Assembly (NCBI GenBank): GCA_027186245.1
Contig: CP114482.1
Coordinates: forward strand, 34,367,209-34,431,208
Reading direction: 5' to 3'
DNA: 64,000 nucleotides
Source: Coriaria nepalensis
Taxonomy: Eukaryota > Streptophyta > Magnoliopsida > Cucurbitales > Coriariaceae
The notes below the pieces were generated by a model, which ran no database searches, was not told the origin of the DNA, and saw nothing but the letters and a program-made list of their open reading frames with translations. Positions 24,619 through 36,535 of the stretch are shown one piece after another. Within the stretch, counting starts at the first letter, position 1. Each line of letters begins with the position of its first letter. The position numbers were made by a program, and so were the translations under genes.

Positions 24619-24684
24619 TGCCTCAGATTGTAAATTTTTTTCAGAGAAATAAATCTCAAAGTATATTTAAAACCATCACTGGCA
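24619..24684 (-). ncRNA. Possible third C/D-box snoRNA, target unknown
   Basis: A 66-nt minus-strand stretch has a TGCC/GGCA terminal stem, a C box GTGATGG (one mismatch), a mid CTGA (D'), and a terminal CTGA directly before the stem. The layout fits a C/D snoRNA and it lies in the same transcript as the two clear ones. Its antisense regions (ending ATTTATTTCT and TTTACAAT) match no rRNA segment I can recall. It would therefore be an orphan guide, or a chance resemblance in AT-rich DNA. Confidence 0.35.
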
Positions 24685-24786
24685 AGAAACATAGAGAGAC
24701 CAGAAAACAGGGGGAGGAGGGTAAGAAAAAGATGGGAGAGATTTCAGAAATCAAACTCACTGTAAAACGAGAGGAATTCGGAAACC

Positions 24787-25008
24787 TAGGGTTTAGGCAC
24801 TTATGGAGAATGAGATGGGTTTAGAGAGGGAATCAAGGGTGGAGATTCACCACTTTATGAAGTGAAATCGAGGCCATTGATTGAGCTTGAAGATTGTAAT
24901 TTATTTCCCTTCTGTTAAATGGGCCTCTAAATTGCCCAACGGCCCTAAAAAAGTATAGTTTAGGCTTTATTTTCCCCAATAGATTAACTCCGGCTTCGGT
25001 AATGGGCT
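24787..25008 (-). promoter_or_regulatory. Telo-box and site II promoter elements
   Basis: TAGGGTTT on the plus strand at 24787-24794 is the telo-box AAACCCTA read on the transcribed minus strand. TGGGCC at 24920-24925, TGGGC (reverse) at 24934-24938 and TGGGCT at 25003-25008 are site II elements. In plants this combination marks promoters of ribosome-biogenesis genes, which fits the snoRNA cluster just downstream on the minus strand. Confidence 0.6.
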
Positions 25009-26519
25009 CAGGCCCTACAAGGGCAAGGTACGAGGATAAGCCCGAATTTTAAAATATTAAAATCACATGATAGAATAAAATCCAGAAAGACTTTGGACCT
25101 ACGTCCTCAATGATGGCCATGATAATATGAATTCAGATCTTATTATGGTCTTAATCAATTCAGAGATGCAGCGAAGGTCTAAATAAGAAGTACGATTTGG
25201 AGGATAAGCATCACAACGTTCGTATATACGATTATTTTGTACACTACCATCATTTGTGCATTTGCTTTGACCTGCTTGATGGTTCTATTTTGTGTAGAAA
25301 TCTTGTTATATGTTTGCTAAATTTATCTTGTCAAGATATGAGCTTATCAAGATAAATCATTTCAGGAGCTTATCATTAAGCATTGCTCAAATGTTCTCTA
25401 AATATGTATGGCAATATCTTGTATGATTGCATTTGGCGATGCTAATAACTATATGTTACAATCTCATGGATACTCACTTTCTTATTTTTTGTTGAACCAG
25501 ATTTTATGCAGATTGGCTTTATTCAGTCATTGTTGTTGGAGATGAGATTCTGTAAGACCTTAGTTTTTTCATTTTCTTTATGATATACATTCTTTGTGCT
25601 TGTACTTTTTTTTTTTTTTAAACTTTGGGTATATATTTTGTAAGATATAATCTTATTTGTAAATAATAATAATATTATTGTTTGTTATTTATTCCTCATT
25701 CAATAATAGTAAAGACAATCATCCATTTATCATGTTTAATAATTATGAAAATAATATTATATATTTATTTATTATATCTAATGATAAAGTACAATATCTT
25801 AAGTTATGCGTTTGAGATCATGATAGAGATCATGTCAATTGAGATATAAGCTATTTAAAACCTAAGATTCGATTTGTTTAAGGTTATAGAATTATCAAGA
25901 GGGACATTGATAATCCATATATATTATCACATAAGTTATCTTCTAAAATATTTAGGATGATTATTCTCATGACCATTGATGTTAGTGGAACATCAAGATA
26001 AGTAGAGATTAAGGGTACCGAACGTGATGTTTAGATTATTTTCAGTGATAATAATACTAATTATTAATGAGAATTATCTAGTGACTATTTTATATGTGAT
26101 CCTCAAACCCGAGATCACCATAATATCTTATGTGTTGGGTTTTATAATTTGACATTATTCCAATAAACCCTAGCCAATGATGAAATCATGTTAAACATTA
26201 GGTATAAAATATTGTACATGAAAAAAGTGAGTGATCAAGATGGAATCTATCACTTCTGTATCTAGAAATTAGTCTTATGAGTTGTATACTTTAACGAGCA
26301 ATAAAATCCTTATAATGTAGTATGGTATGAAAAGAGTTTAAGTAAATCCATTGTGTATGTTCATTAAAGATATAATAATTCATATGATTTTTCTATTAGG
26401 GTTTAATAGTTAAACTATGCCTTAGGATGAATCAAGATATTGGATAGATGGAAGGATCATTATTGTACAATTGCTAGTCACAATAGGTTTTTTTGGAAGA
26501 TGCTTACTATGAGATACCG
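25009..26519. other. AT-rich DNA, no gene recognised
   Basis: I see no coding frame with a motif and no RNA gene. The sequence from 25800 to 26500 is evenly AT-rich and may be part of the large repeat whose minisatellites begin at about 26520. Confidence 0.5.
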
Positions 26520-27890
26520 TTTAAGTTTTGGCATAGATAATGTGAGAAGTCGATTAGTTATGTGAGAAGTCAATTTGAAAATGTGAGATGCCGATTTGTC
26601 TTGGCATAGAAGAATCATAGATGTCGGTTTGTGTTGGCATAAGGAACTTAGTCCCTAAGTTAATTGATTAAGGATAATAAAAGTATATTAAAACTATACA
26701 GTTATCAATATAATAAAGATTATATTATAACTACACAGTATATTTAATAGTAAAACGGGGCGTGGGCTTCCCCAACTCACCCTCTTTCTGTCTAATCAGG
26801 AAGATAAGTTAGAATGATAAATATCTGATGTAGGTCTTCCAGTCATCAGCTACGGTGAGATCAGAAGTGATTTCTGTTAGTTACTAAAGTAGGAAAGATT
26901 GTTCCTTCTTAATTCCAGTATCGTAAGAGTTAGGAAGGTCTTGACCATTTTGTTAGTTCCTAAGGAAAAATTGAGTGAAGTTTAGAATTACTTTCTTCTT
27001 CCATAATATGGGATCATAGAAAGCGAAAATACAAATTCTGATACAAAAGACAGTACCAGTTGAAGGATCCCGCTGGTAAGAACCGATTCTTTTTTTGGCT
27101 TGAAATTGTTAGTTTTGGTGCTAGGTCGAAGGTAAGAGTAGAATCTGTAAGGTACAAGATATTAGATGAAATCAAATTCCAAGTGCCTCACTAGGTTAAC
27201 AAGGTCTGAATAGGTTCGGGTTTAGATGCAGAGTCAATGCCTATAACGTGCAAATAGTCGGCATCTATAACATGCAAAAGGTCGACGGGTCGATGCCTTC
27301 AATGTATGGAGGGGTCGACGGGTCGATGCCTATATGCAAAGGGGATCGATGGGTTGACGCCTTTAATATATGAAGGGGTTGACAGGTCGATGCCTTCAAT
27401 AAGAAAAAGGTCGACTAGGTCGACACCCTCAATATAAGAATCAACAAGAGATCTAGAACTTGATCTAAACTGGGAACTCAAACGGAGAGACATTATATGA
27501 TATCTCAGTCTGGGAGAAAAGAAAAGTCCTCGGTCTGGATCGAGAACCCAGACGCAGACCGAGTGACATTATATTATATCTCGGTCTGGGAAAAAGAATT
27601 GCTTGGTCTTGAAAGAGTACTCGATCTGAAGTGCCCTTAACTTATTGCGTACAGGGTCAACGGTCGATAGCCCAATACTTCGATGGTCGACAGCCCTTAA
27701 AACCTAAAGATAAGTCTATTGGGCTGAAGGGTCGATGGTCAACAGCCCAATACCTCGACCTACTCGATGCCTTATAAAACCTAGGAATAAGTCTACTAGG
27801 TCGAAGGGTCGATGGTTGACACCTCGACTATACTCGATGCCTTAAATATGAAAAATACTACTTAAGGTCTACGGGGTCGACAGTCTACGA
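26520..27890. repeat. GTCGAC/GGTCGATGCC minisatellite block
   Basis: Irregular tandem repeats. Near 26530-26640 are variants of TGTGAGATGCCGATTTG. Between 27200 and 27440 are six or more copies of GGGTCGATGCCT or GTCGACGGGTCGATGCC, spaced about 35-45 bp. TCGGTCTGG words lie at 27520-27600, and further GGTCGA words run to 27890. The frame at 27299-27493 is only this repeat translated. The same word families return at 34225-35960 with the GACC form on the plus strand, so the two blocks are related and largely in inverse orientation. Confidence 0.8.
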
Positions 27891-29428
27891 GTATAAGAGT
27901 TGAAGTCTTCCATAACAGCAATTAGATACCTTAAATTAAGCTACGTAAAAGAATGATAACGATTCAAGAGAGAGATATGAAGGGTAGTTTATCTATTATA
28001 AGAAATTGAATTACTTTGGACATTCTTATTGATTGTGTGTTCATTTTTGCTTGTTTTGATGCTTAGATTCATTGGAGGAGCATCTCTTCACGTCATTTGG
28101 TGTCTAAATAGTTTAGGACCAACATAGGCTAAATGTGAGTGATTACTACAACATGCTAGTTTTTCAATGGCTTTTAAGTTATTAAAAGATGTTTATATTA
28201 TTTCATGGTTTATCCACTTCCTTTTTTAAAGTGCTTATGCTATTTCATGGCGCTTGTCATATTATGCTGATTGCTGAACGTTATTGAATTTGAATGAAGA
28301 TTTTAGGAATCTAAGCTCTATAAACTGTTTTATGAATAATCGGATTGAACTAAGAATTTTTAAAGGTATATGTCTTATGTATGTATGGATTTAAAGTGCA
28401 TGAAGTTTGTGATGAGACCTTATTCTAGCATTGGTTTTGCTGGACTATGTACGTATAGTAATTCATGTTATGGATTATGATTACATGCGGGTAGGGTATG
28501 TTACTTGCGTAGCAGGGTATGTTAAAAGGAGAATTGCTCCTTTAGGTACCGTGCCGCGTGTAATGGAGACAACAGTGACACATGACCTTTTGGCTCCTCA
28601 CGTGAAAACTTTTTGTGAAAGTGTTAATGGGAGCAAAGTGCCATGAGGTCACCTCTTGTGTCTCAGGAGGGAGGAAGGTGCCACGGAGGCCACCTCTTGA
28701 CTCCTACACTCAACGTTTGTGAAAGATATATATGTATGTACACTGATTATGAATGACATAATTTCACTGATTTTCATGATGTTTTCATTTTTCAAAACTA
28801 ATATAAGTATGTTCAAGTATATGCTATGCATTTGAATTGAATGATATGTTTCAATGACTTTAAAATAGGATTGCGAATATATGATGCTTTATGAAATTGC
28901 GTTGTTGAAACCGTTTGTTGAATCATGTTTTACCCCGTGGCATGTTATAGTTGTTGCTCACTCCTCATTTTATTGAAAACATTCTCAAATTTGAGAAGGA
29001 TTTTAGAGTTTTCAAGGAACTGCTTGCCGATTGCCAGTAAGATAGGTAATTTTTATGTTTAGTGGACTGCATTTTGATGTAGTGTTAGTTATTCTACTGT
29101 ATTATTTGGATAGATGATGTAATAACACAATAGATGACAAATATTGTACACATATAGTTGTATTTCCAGTGCTACGCTTAGTACAGATTCAGTTGTATAG
29201 ACTATTTGGACTATAAATACTAGTTTATGATGAATGGAAGGAATCTTTAAGTCTAGATATATTCCACAAGTTCCAACATATGAAAGTAAGACAAGTAAGA
29301 GGCTTGTGAGAGTTGTGTGACCGTAGATTTTTATATACGGATTTCCAGGTTATCTTCGGTCACGTAGTTCTCATGCCGGTCATGGATCCGGTGAATTGGA
29401 TCGTGACACTTACTTCTTATCTCTCTAG
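27891..29428 (+). mobile_element. Possible retrotransposon LTR-like sequence
   Basis: There is no coding gene. The segment 28400-29405 has a mixed-composition, LTR-like character: imperfect duplicates GTGCCAYGAGGTCACCTCTTG and GTGCCACGGAGGCCACCTCTTG at 28639 and 28678, and an end GGTGAATTGGATCGTGACAC at 29390-29409. It stops next to the truncated Copia LTR at 29429. Without a partner LTR the assignment stays tentative. Confidence 0.3.
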
Positions 29429-30514
29429 AAAACTATTTTCTTGCAAATAAGTATTTTTTCAACATTTTTCATTCTTACTATATACAGTGTTTTATAGAGG
29501 CAACCTAGGGACCATTGACCTATAATTTCAAGCTCCAATAAATTAGATTATTAATTAAATTATTTAATCTAATAAATATAATTTATTAATCTCAATATTA
29601 TTCTACTAAAAATATGAGATTGCACTCTTGTAATTATAGAACATATTATTAAGTAATCTATAGTAGTCAATTGATATTATCATTACATGCAATCTAATTT
29701 TCCAAAAAATGATTCATAATTAGAGTTGGTCAAAATGACCATTTTACCCCTCTAATTATATCCTATCCTTAAGTACCATTAATTCATTAGTAAACGGTCA
29801 ATTTATAACTTAATTATAAATTTAAGCTCAAAATAATTCAGTTCCACAATTAACTCTTAAGGGAACCAATATATAATATTTTATGAAGAATGTTTGGATT
29901 TCATATCTGTAAATCATGTTCAGTTTGGCTTTCATATTTATAAATCACGTTCTCGGCCACTTATCCCAATGAATCTCCAAAACAAAAATTTTTAGCCTGT
30001 TTTACAAACAAATTGTGACGAGTGAATCAAAATATCTAGTTGACATAAACATGAGATCATGACTATTGAGGATTTAGATTGATCTGCATATTATTATCTA
30101 TTGATATGAATAAAATTCTTTATGGCAAATGGTATTTTAATAATAATTGATTCATATCAGGTCTCATCTTATATAATCAAGTTATATAAACCACATTCAC
30201 TAAGATGTCTATAACTACATTAGTGATCTGAATCTAGATCCCTTGCATTCATAATGTTAGTGGACTGTACCAACAACCATTCATACAAGATTTCTTATTT
30301 TAATATGTTACAGAAAATTTAATTCATTATCTATAATATTAATTCTTTCATACCAATACAAGATTAAAATCACATAAATAAATTTGGAATTTTCTAATAT
30401 TTATTTATATTATTCAATAATAATACATTTAAACCAATTATATAGAAAAATGCCACTTTTATTAATTTTACAAACTAATACTCATCACATGTTTTCAGGG
30501 CACCATACCCAACA
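29429..30514 (-). repeat. Copia LTR (truncated copy 1)
   Basis: This 1.09-kb stretch is closely similar throughout to 47368-48448 in the same orientation. Shared landmarks are AACTATTTTCTTGCAAATAAG at the left, TATGAGATTGCACTCTTGTAA, CACTTATCCCAATGAATCT and the right end. On the minus strand it begins TGTTGGGTATGGTGCCCTGA, with a TG start, directly after a purine-rich tract (CAAGTGAGAGTT). That is the position of a 3' LTR after Copia pol. The left (LTR 3') part is missing. Confidence 0.8.
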
Positions 30515-31830
30515 AACTCTCACTTGACCTTAAAGCAAGTGGCATATCTCCCTCATCTCTAAATTGCATACATGATCCTCAAAAGACTTCGTTGAAGTGT
30601 CTTGGCAAACGAATCTGCAAGGTTTTATTCTGACGCTATCTTCATAATTGTCACCTTACCCCCACACACTATCTCTCTTATGAGATGATATTTGCTCTCT
30701 ATGTGCTTGCCCCTTTTTGTGACTCCTAGGTTCCTTTAAACTAGCCAATGCTCCACTGTTGTCACAGTACAAGATTAGTGGTTTATTTATATATGGAATA
30801 ACTTCCAGATCAATATCGAACTTCATGAACTAAACCGCCTCTTTCGCTGCTTCACAAGCTATTATATATGCGGCTTCCATGATCGAATCTACAATACTGG
30901 ATTATTTCATACTTCTCCCGACTACAACTCCTACACCAAGTGTGAACATTGATCCATAAGTCGATTTTTGACTATATCTATCTTATTGAAAATCAGAATT
31001 AGTGTATCTAGTGGGGTTCAGGTCTCCACCTGAAAAAACAAGTATATAGTCTAAACTAGAATTTGATTGATAACGATTGACTATCCCTATATATAGCAAA
31101 TGTCAAGTCTTGTATACAACATGTCATACATAAGACTGTCTACAGATGAGGCATAGGGAATCCGTCTAATCTCTTCTTCTTCTTGAGGTGTCTTTAGAAA
31201 GTGCTCTTTGGAAAAAACTACTCCTTAAGAATCGAGCTATCACTTTATCTATATAAGAGATTTGAGACAGTGCCAAAAACTTGTTCTTTTGTCCCTTAGG
31301 ATTTGGATTCCTATAACATAGGTTGTTTCTCCCAAATCTTTCGTTTTGAATTGATCGGCTAACCAATTTCTTCATGTTTGATAATATTTCTATATTATTC
31401 TTACTGAGTAAAATATCATCTACATAGAGAACTAAGAACCTTTTTATCTTTGATGTATTTATAGACACTTGGTTCATCAATATTTTGCTCGAAACTATGT
31501 CTTATTATTCTCATCGAACCTTAGGTTCCAAGAACTAGAGACTTGCTTCAATCAATAAATGGATATAAGCAAACTTTTTGCTCTTGACCCTTTTGCATAA
31601 AACATTCTGGTTACATCATATAAATATTTTTTTTCATGATAAGCATTCAGAAAAGCTATCTTAACATCCATTTGTCATATCTTATAGTCTAAACTAGTGC
31701 CTCTGGATAAAAGAATGTACATAGACTTTAGCATGGCAATGGAAGAGAAAGTCTATTCATAATCAACTCATTCCTTTTAGATATAACTTTTTGCTACAAG
31801 TCGTAATTTGAAAATCTCTACTTTCCCATT
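30515..31830 (-). pseudogene. Decayed Copia retrotransposon pol (RT and RNase H)
   Basis: On the minus strand, broken frames give Copia RT with FLVLYVDDILLSKNN (near 31460-31400) and, upstream, WQMDVKIAFLNAYHE-like RT sequence. Copia RNase H follows (NPTRYTNSDFQ, SMFTLGVGVVVGRSMK, IMEAAYIIACEAAKEAV, ILYCDNSGALA, near 31030-30740). Stops and frameshifts are frequent. It runs into the LTR at 30514, so the element reads pol then 3' LTR on the minus strand. Its gag half and 5' LTR are absent. Confidence 0.88.
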
Positions 31831-31884
31831 TATATCTCTTTTCTTCTTGACATATCTACGTCTATAGATTTCTCTAGTGCAGAG

Positions 31885-32998
31885 GTAGAAGTAGAGAGTC
31901 TCTGTGAAGATTCCTGCCGTGCATTTGAGATCTCGTCGGGGAAATGTGTCTGATGACTATAGTCATGTTCGAGGACAAATTTGAGGTCTTCTGAATATGC
32001 TGTCCTAGTTAAAATGGAATCAATGACGCTTGAAAATGTCAGAATTCTTGTGTTGTTCCTCGCCATGTTACTTCCCAGATAATCAGTGAGGAAGTTTTGG
32101 CATATTGTTCTGGTGGTCCTCGCGGAAATAAATAATATGCTGCTATTTTTGCTACTTTTGTCGCTCAAATGGCATGTTTAGTCGGAATTAACTTCGGTGC
32201 TGAACTCATGGCTTGCCTTCCTCAATTATTGGAGGATGAGTATCTCAAAGAAGACAATCTTTCTTTATGGAATCTTACGCTCCTACTGTCTTATTTATGC
32301 ATATTTGGAGTTTGCTCGAATGATATGATTTATGACTTCATGGCTAAAGCGCAGAAAATGCTTCAGCTTGCAGCTTCTCAGAGGATGAATACAGATTCCA
32401 GAAAGACGATATTTTGTATCATAATGAGTGGAAAAGACTTATATCGATGCATTCGAGAGGCTTCTCGGGTGGATTTGTCCTGAAAGTAGGATAGAGAGAT
32501 CATGCAGGTTCTTGTGGAGTACTGTTTACAGGAGAAAGTGTTTCACAAGTCCTACGCTGTCCTCGCTTTGAAACTGTGTGAGCAAGAAAAAACCGCATGG
32601 GTTACAATTACAGTTATGCCTTCGGGACAAATTTAAAGAGGTAGTAGAGTCAAAGCAGCTGATAAGATCAATGATCCTCGCCAACATTGTTGCAGAGACG
32701 GTTGCTTCATTTACTCTCGGTTTTCAAGAAAGTTGAGCCAAGTGATGTCAAGCTACTGACCACAAAAAGCAAAAAGAATTATCCACTTCCGGACTCTTTC
32801 CAAGTCCATCTTGGAATATCACGATAGTATCATTTGGAACGTATTTATGCGAATTGTCATCGCCTTTGAGCTTGAAACACTTCAGAATGGTATATAGTTT
32901 TTCATTAAAAAGTATGTTGTGAAAGCCAATAAAGCAGTTCTCAGGAAGTGTAAGATTGTGAAGAAAGCCCTTGATAATGTTGAAGGGGTCCTCATGTG
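31885..32998 (+). pseudogene. NOM1/SGD1-type nucleolar MIF4G-MA3 gene, broken copy
   Basis: The plus strand gives, with stops and frameshifts, the end of a MIF4G domain: VTSQIISEEVLAYCSGGPRG, then after an in-frame TAA YAAIFATFVAQMACLVGINF and EDEYLKEDNLSLWNLTLLLS, then LCIFGVCSNDMIYDFM. It jumps straight to the MA3 part: KMLQLAASQRMNTDSRKTIF, KDREIMQVLVEYCLQEKVFH-like sequence, and ends FFIKKYVVKANKA then KKALDNVEGVLM with a stop. The parent protein acts in 40S ribosome biogenesis in the nucleolus. The region between MIF4G and MA3 is deleted. No intron remnants are seen, which suggests a processed copy or fusion of exons. The longest open piece is 32169-32483. Confidence 0.85.
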
Positions 32999-34224
32999 AA
33001 TTCGTTAATTCTTTTCTTATTGTAATCTGATATTTGTAGGATTGACTACTTAGGCAATCTCAAATAGAAGAGATGTGTATTTCTCGACATCTTGTCCAAA
33101 TCCGTCGAGTGTTGAACTCAAATTCTGATTACTTTATAATGCGATAGTAACTGAATAGTACCAACTTTCGCATGAGAACCCAGTATCTCTCGGGTTCAAG
33201 TCAAAGAGGGTTATTCCTCATTTAGTTTCTTATGACCCTCATAAGTTAATGGATTTTGATTACAAGCTAAAATGAAATGGTAACTTTTTTAATGAAAAAT
33301 TCAGGAAAAATAACTTGAAGAAATTTCCCTCGATAAAATGGAAAAAGAAAGGATTAGGGCTCGATTACTATATAATTTAAAATACGTTTTTATATTTTAA
33401 AATATTTTTTTTTAATTTATAAAATCAAAAATAGGTTTTTTTTATTGAGGTGACTAGTTTGGTTAGAGCCGTTAAATAATTTTTTTCTATCAGATTTTTG
33501 CATTTTGATTTATCTTTTAATAATTACAAAACATATCCCTAAACTTTTTTAAATTCCATTTTCATTCTTCCAATTCAATTCTATTTTCAATCAAATGATT
33601 ATGCCACGCCAACTAATCACCAATCCCACCTTCCGCCACCCGCCGCTAAATCCATCCACAGCCCAAAGCCCCTATCCATCTTCTTACTTCTGCCCACTCT
33701 GCGCCAAACCAAACTCCTTTGATTTGGACTCTTAACTCCATCATTAATCGTAAAGATAGCTCTCGTCCTGCTCTGTGCAGCTAAATAGCAAAAGTTGTGG
33801 TTGTTTCCAAAGCTGGGTTAGAGAGGAGTGAAAGAGGTCGCTCTTGCTAGAGGGAGCAGATTCAATCCTTATTTCAGCGTCCTTGTCTATCCTTGTGCAT
33901 AAATTTCGGCCGTCTTTATAAATCTAATGATTAAAACAATTGTCATGTCAAAATCACTTGTATTAATAAAAAAGCTTATACGGCTAATACGCAAGATGAT
34001 AACTTTTTTTTTTTTTACGCAATATGTTAAAATCACTTTCAGATAGATAGAGTTCTTTTACTTTTCCTAGACCGAGTTTAATTATTCATTCACAGACCAA
34101 ACTCTCTTCTAAACTGAGATCTTTTACTAAGTTTAATTTATCTCTTCCCAGACCAAGCTACTTTCCATACCGAGTTCTTTATTTTCTTCATAGAGAATTT
34201 TTTCTTCTTTCTTAACCAAGATGT
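32999..34224. other. Spacer, no gene recognised
   Basis: Part of 33000-33260 may be leftover 3' sequence of the NOM1-like copy. The rest is AT-rich with a poly-T run near 34004-34017. A C-rich stretch at 33600-33720 resembles a leader but has no frame with a known motif. Confidence 0.45.
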
Positions 34225-35960
34225 AATATGAGATATGGAAAGATGATCGAGCTCTCGGTCTGTGATCTCAGACCGAGATCACACATCGGTCTGGAATGAG
34301 ATCATGTACTGGTCTGTACCGAGATCACATGTTAGTGTAAATCGATAAATCTGTACTGAGGTCACATGTGTTGACCCTTCTATAATTGACTCATCGACTC
34401 ATCGACCTATCAACCCTTAGATCCTCCAACCATTCAATTATAAATTATGAGAGATTTCCTTCGACCCTTCAATATTCGACTTTTGACCCGTCAACCCTTT
34501 GACCCCTGGACCACAGACCAACATGAGATCTCGATCTATATCACTCTACATCTCAAATCGATATGTGAGATGTCAGTTTGTATATCTTACATGTACTCTA
34601 AGATGTCATTTGACCCTTCGAAAAGACTCTAATTATGTGAAATATGGATCTAAGATTCCTATCGACCTTTCGACCCATCAACCCATTGACCCATCAACCC
34701 TTTGACTATAATTTATATGAGATATCCATTAACACTTCGACCTTTTGACCAATCAACTTATCGACCCTTCGACTATAATTTATGTGAGATGCCCATCGAC
34801 CTTTCGACCCATCGACCTTTCGACCCATCAACTTATTGACCCATCAACTATAATTTATGCGAGATGCCCTTCGACCACATACTGACATGAGATCCCTGTT
34901 TATATCGCTTTGCATCTCAGGCCGACATGGGAGATGCCCTTCGACCCTTCCAAGCGACTCAAAATTTATTATCGGTTTGAGATACACATCGACCCATCAA
35001 CCCTTTGACAATAATTTATGTGAAATACCCATCGACCCTTCAACTCATCGACCTTTCGACCACAGACCGACATGAGATCCCGGTCTGTATCGCTTTGTAT
35101 CTCAAACCGATATGTGAGATGTTGGTCTGGGCATCTCAAATCGACATGTAAAATGTCGGTCTGTGCATCTCACACGTAACTCTAAAATGCCCTTCGACCC
35201 TTTAAAGGGACTCGAATTATGTGAGATGTCAGTCTAAGATGCCTATCGACCCATCGACCCATCGACACTTCGACTATAATTTATGTGAGATGTTTATCGA
35301 CCCTTCGACTCATCAACCCATCGACCTTTCAACTATAATTTATGTGAGATGCCCTTTGACCACAGACTGATATGAGATCATTATCTGTATCACTATGCAT
35401 CTCAACTGTGCATCTCAGACTGGCATGGGAGATGTTCTTCCACCTCGAATTTTTTGGTCGGTTTGAGATGCTCATCGACCCATCAACCCTTCAACTATAA
35501 TTTATGTGAGATGTCGATCGACTCTTCAACCTATCGACCCATCGAATCTTTGACCACATACCGACATGAGACTCTGGTCTATATCGCTTTACATCTGAGA
35601 TCGACATGTGAGATGTCAGTTTGGGCATCTCAAACTGACATGTGAGATGTCGGTCCGTGCATCTTAGACCGACATGTGATACGCCCTTCGATCATTCAAA
35701 GGAAATCGAATTATATGAGATGTCGATTTGAAATGTGAGACCGACATATGAGACTTTGGTCCGGGAACTCGATCTAATTTCAGATTTCAGATTGAACTCG
35801 ATACGGATTAGGAGCTCGTTCAAGACTAGGAACTCGATTTGATTTTAGATTTCATATTTTAGATTTCATATCAGGAACTCGGTCTGGATCAAAAACTCGA
35901 TCTGATTTCAAATTTCAGATTTCAGACCGGTAACTTCGTCTGGATCGAGAACTATAGATA
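34225..35960. repeat. ATCGACCC/TTCGACCC minisatellite with higher-order units
   Basis: Dense, imperfect repeats of ATCGACCC, TTCGACCC and ATCAACCC. They are interleaved with a longer word ACTATAATTTATGTGAGATG, seen near 34705, 34768, 34847, 35008, 35270, 35331 and 35491. Another word is CGACATGAGATCCCGGTCTG with CATCTCA, near 34518, 34880, 35068 and 35562. Spacings of about 60-260 bp suggest a higher-order repeat. TCGGTCTG palindromic words border it at 34255-34370 and 35640-35960. Open frames here are translated repeats. The block is related to 26520-27890. Confidence 0.85.
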
Positions 35961-36530
35961 GAATATTGGTCTCCAAATATCAATTCATACTGAATACTAG
36001 TCTCTTAATTCAGATTTCAAATATTCATATCTAATATCAGTTTTTATATTCATATTTAGATTGAGTGTGAATGGTCATCGTCATTTGTCAATATTTAGAG
36101 AAAAAGAGAATCAGAGAAGTTGCAACTGTTAAGAAAATAAGAGAGAAACAATGAAATATGATTGATAAATTAAACGTATTTAAGTCGGTTTGTATTTTAA
36201 ACTTTTTTTTATTACGTAACACGTATTTAATCTATAATTACGGTTGAGATTTACATGCAAAAATAAATATAGAATAATAAAATAAGAACAAAATCTACTT
36301 CCTTTACTAAAATTAAGGCTGGATAGGCTATTGGAAATGTCACATTTGGTGACCATAGAAAGGTTACAGAGGAGGAAGGGATGGTGAAAAAGAAGGGGTT
36401 TCAAAATAATGAAAATTGGGGACTTAATTTAATTTTCTTATTTTTAATTTAAATTATAGAAACCACATTTATTCCTGGTTAGTAGGCCCTAATCACTGCA
36501 GCCACCTGTCGTACACCTGTTGGGCAATAA
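35961..36530. other. Spacer upstream of LHCA4
   Basis: No gene is recognised. The frame at 36180-36404 (minus) has no motif. The right part merges into the LHCA4 promoter. Confidence 0.5.
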
Positions 36531-36535
36531 ATTTC

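Larger units (their letters stand above)
23950..24850 (-). ncRNA. Polycistronic C/D-box snoRNA transcription unit
   Basis: I infer a non-coding minus-strand transcript from about 24850 leftwards, carrying at least two snoRNAs (24183-24268, 24080-24165) and a possible third (24619-24684). Its promoter side has a telo-box (AAACCCTA on the minus strand, 24794-24787) and three TGGGCY site II elements (about 24920, 24934 and 25003). Plant snoRNA clusters and ribosomal protein genes typically have this pair. Plant C/D snoRNAs are often made as such polycistrons and released by RNase. Start and end of the transcript are approximate. The open frames in this block (23946-24152, 24234-24506, 24600-24824) show no protein motif and run across the snoRNAs. 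Confidence 0.7.

Noticed and set aside
24600..24824. 74-codon plus-strand frame
   Set aside because: It covers the telo-box leader of the minus-strand snoRNA unit and is rich in Lys/Glu only because of purine-rich DNA.
31830..32168. 112-codon minus-strand frame
   Set aside because: It is antisense to the NOM1-like pseudogene, whose plus-strand reading gives recognisable MIF4G sequence.
34370..35760. Regular short repeats that could look like a CRISPR array
   Set aside because: Repeat words are irregular, there are no unique equal-length spacers or cas genes, and the context is plant nuclear DNA with transposons.
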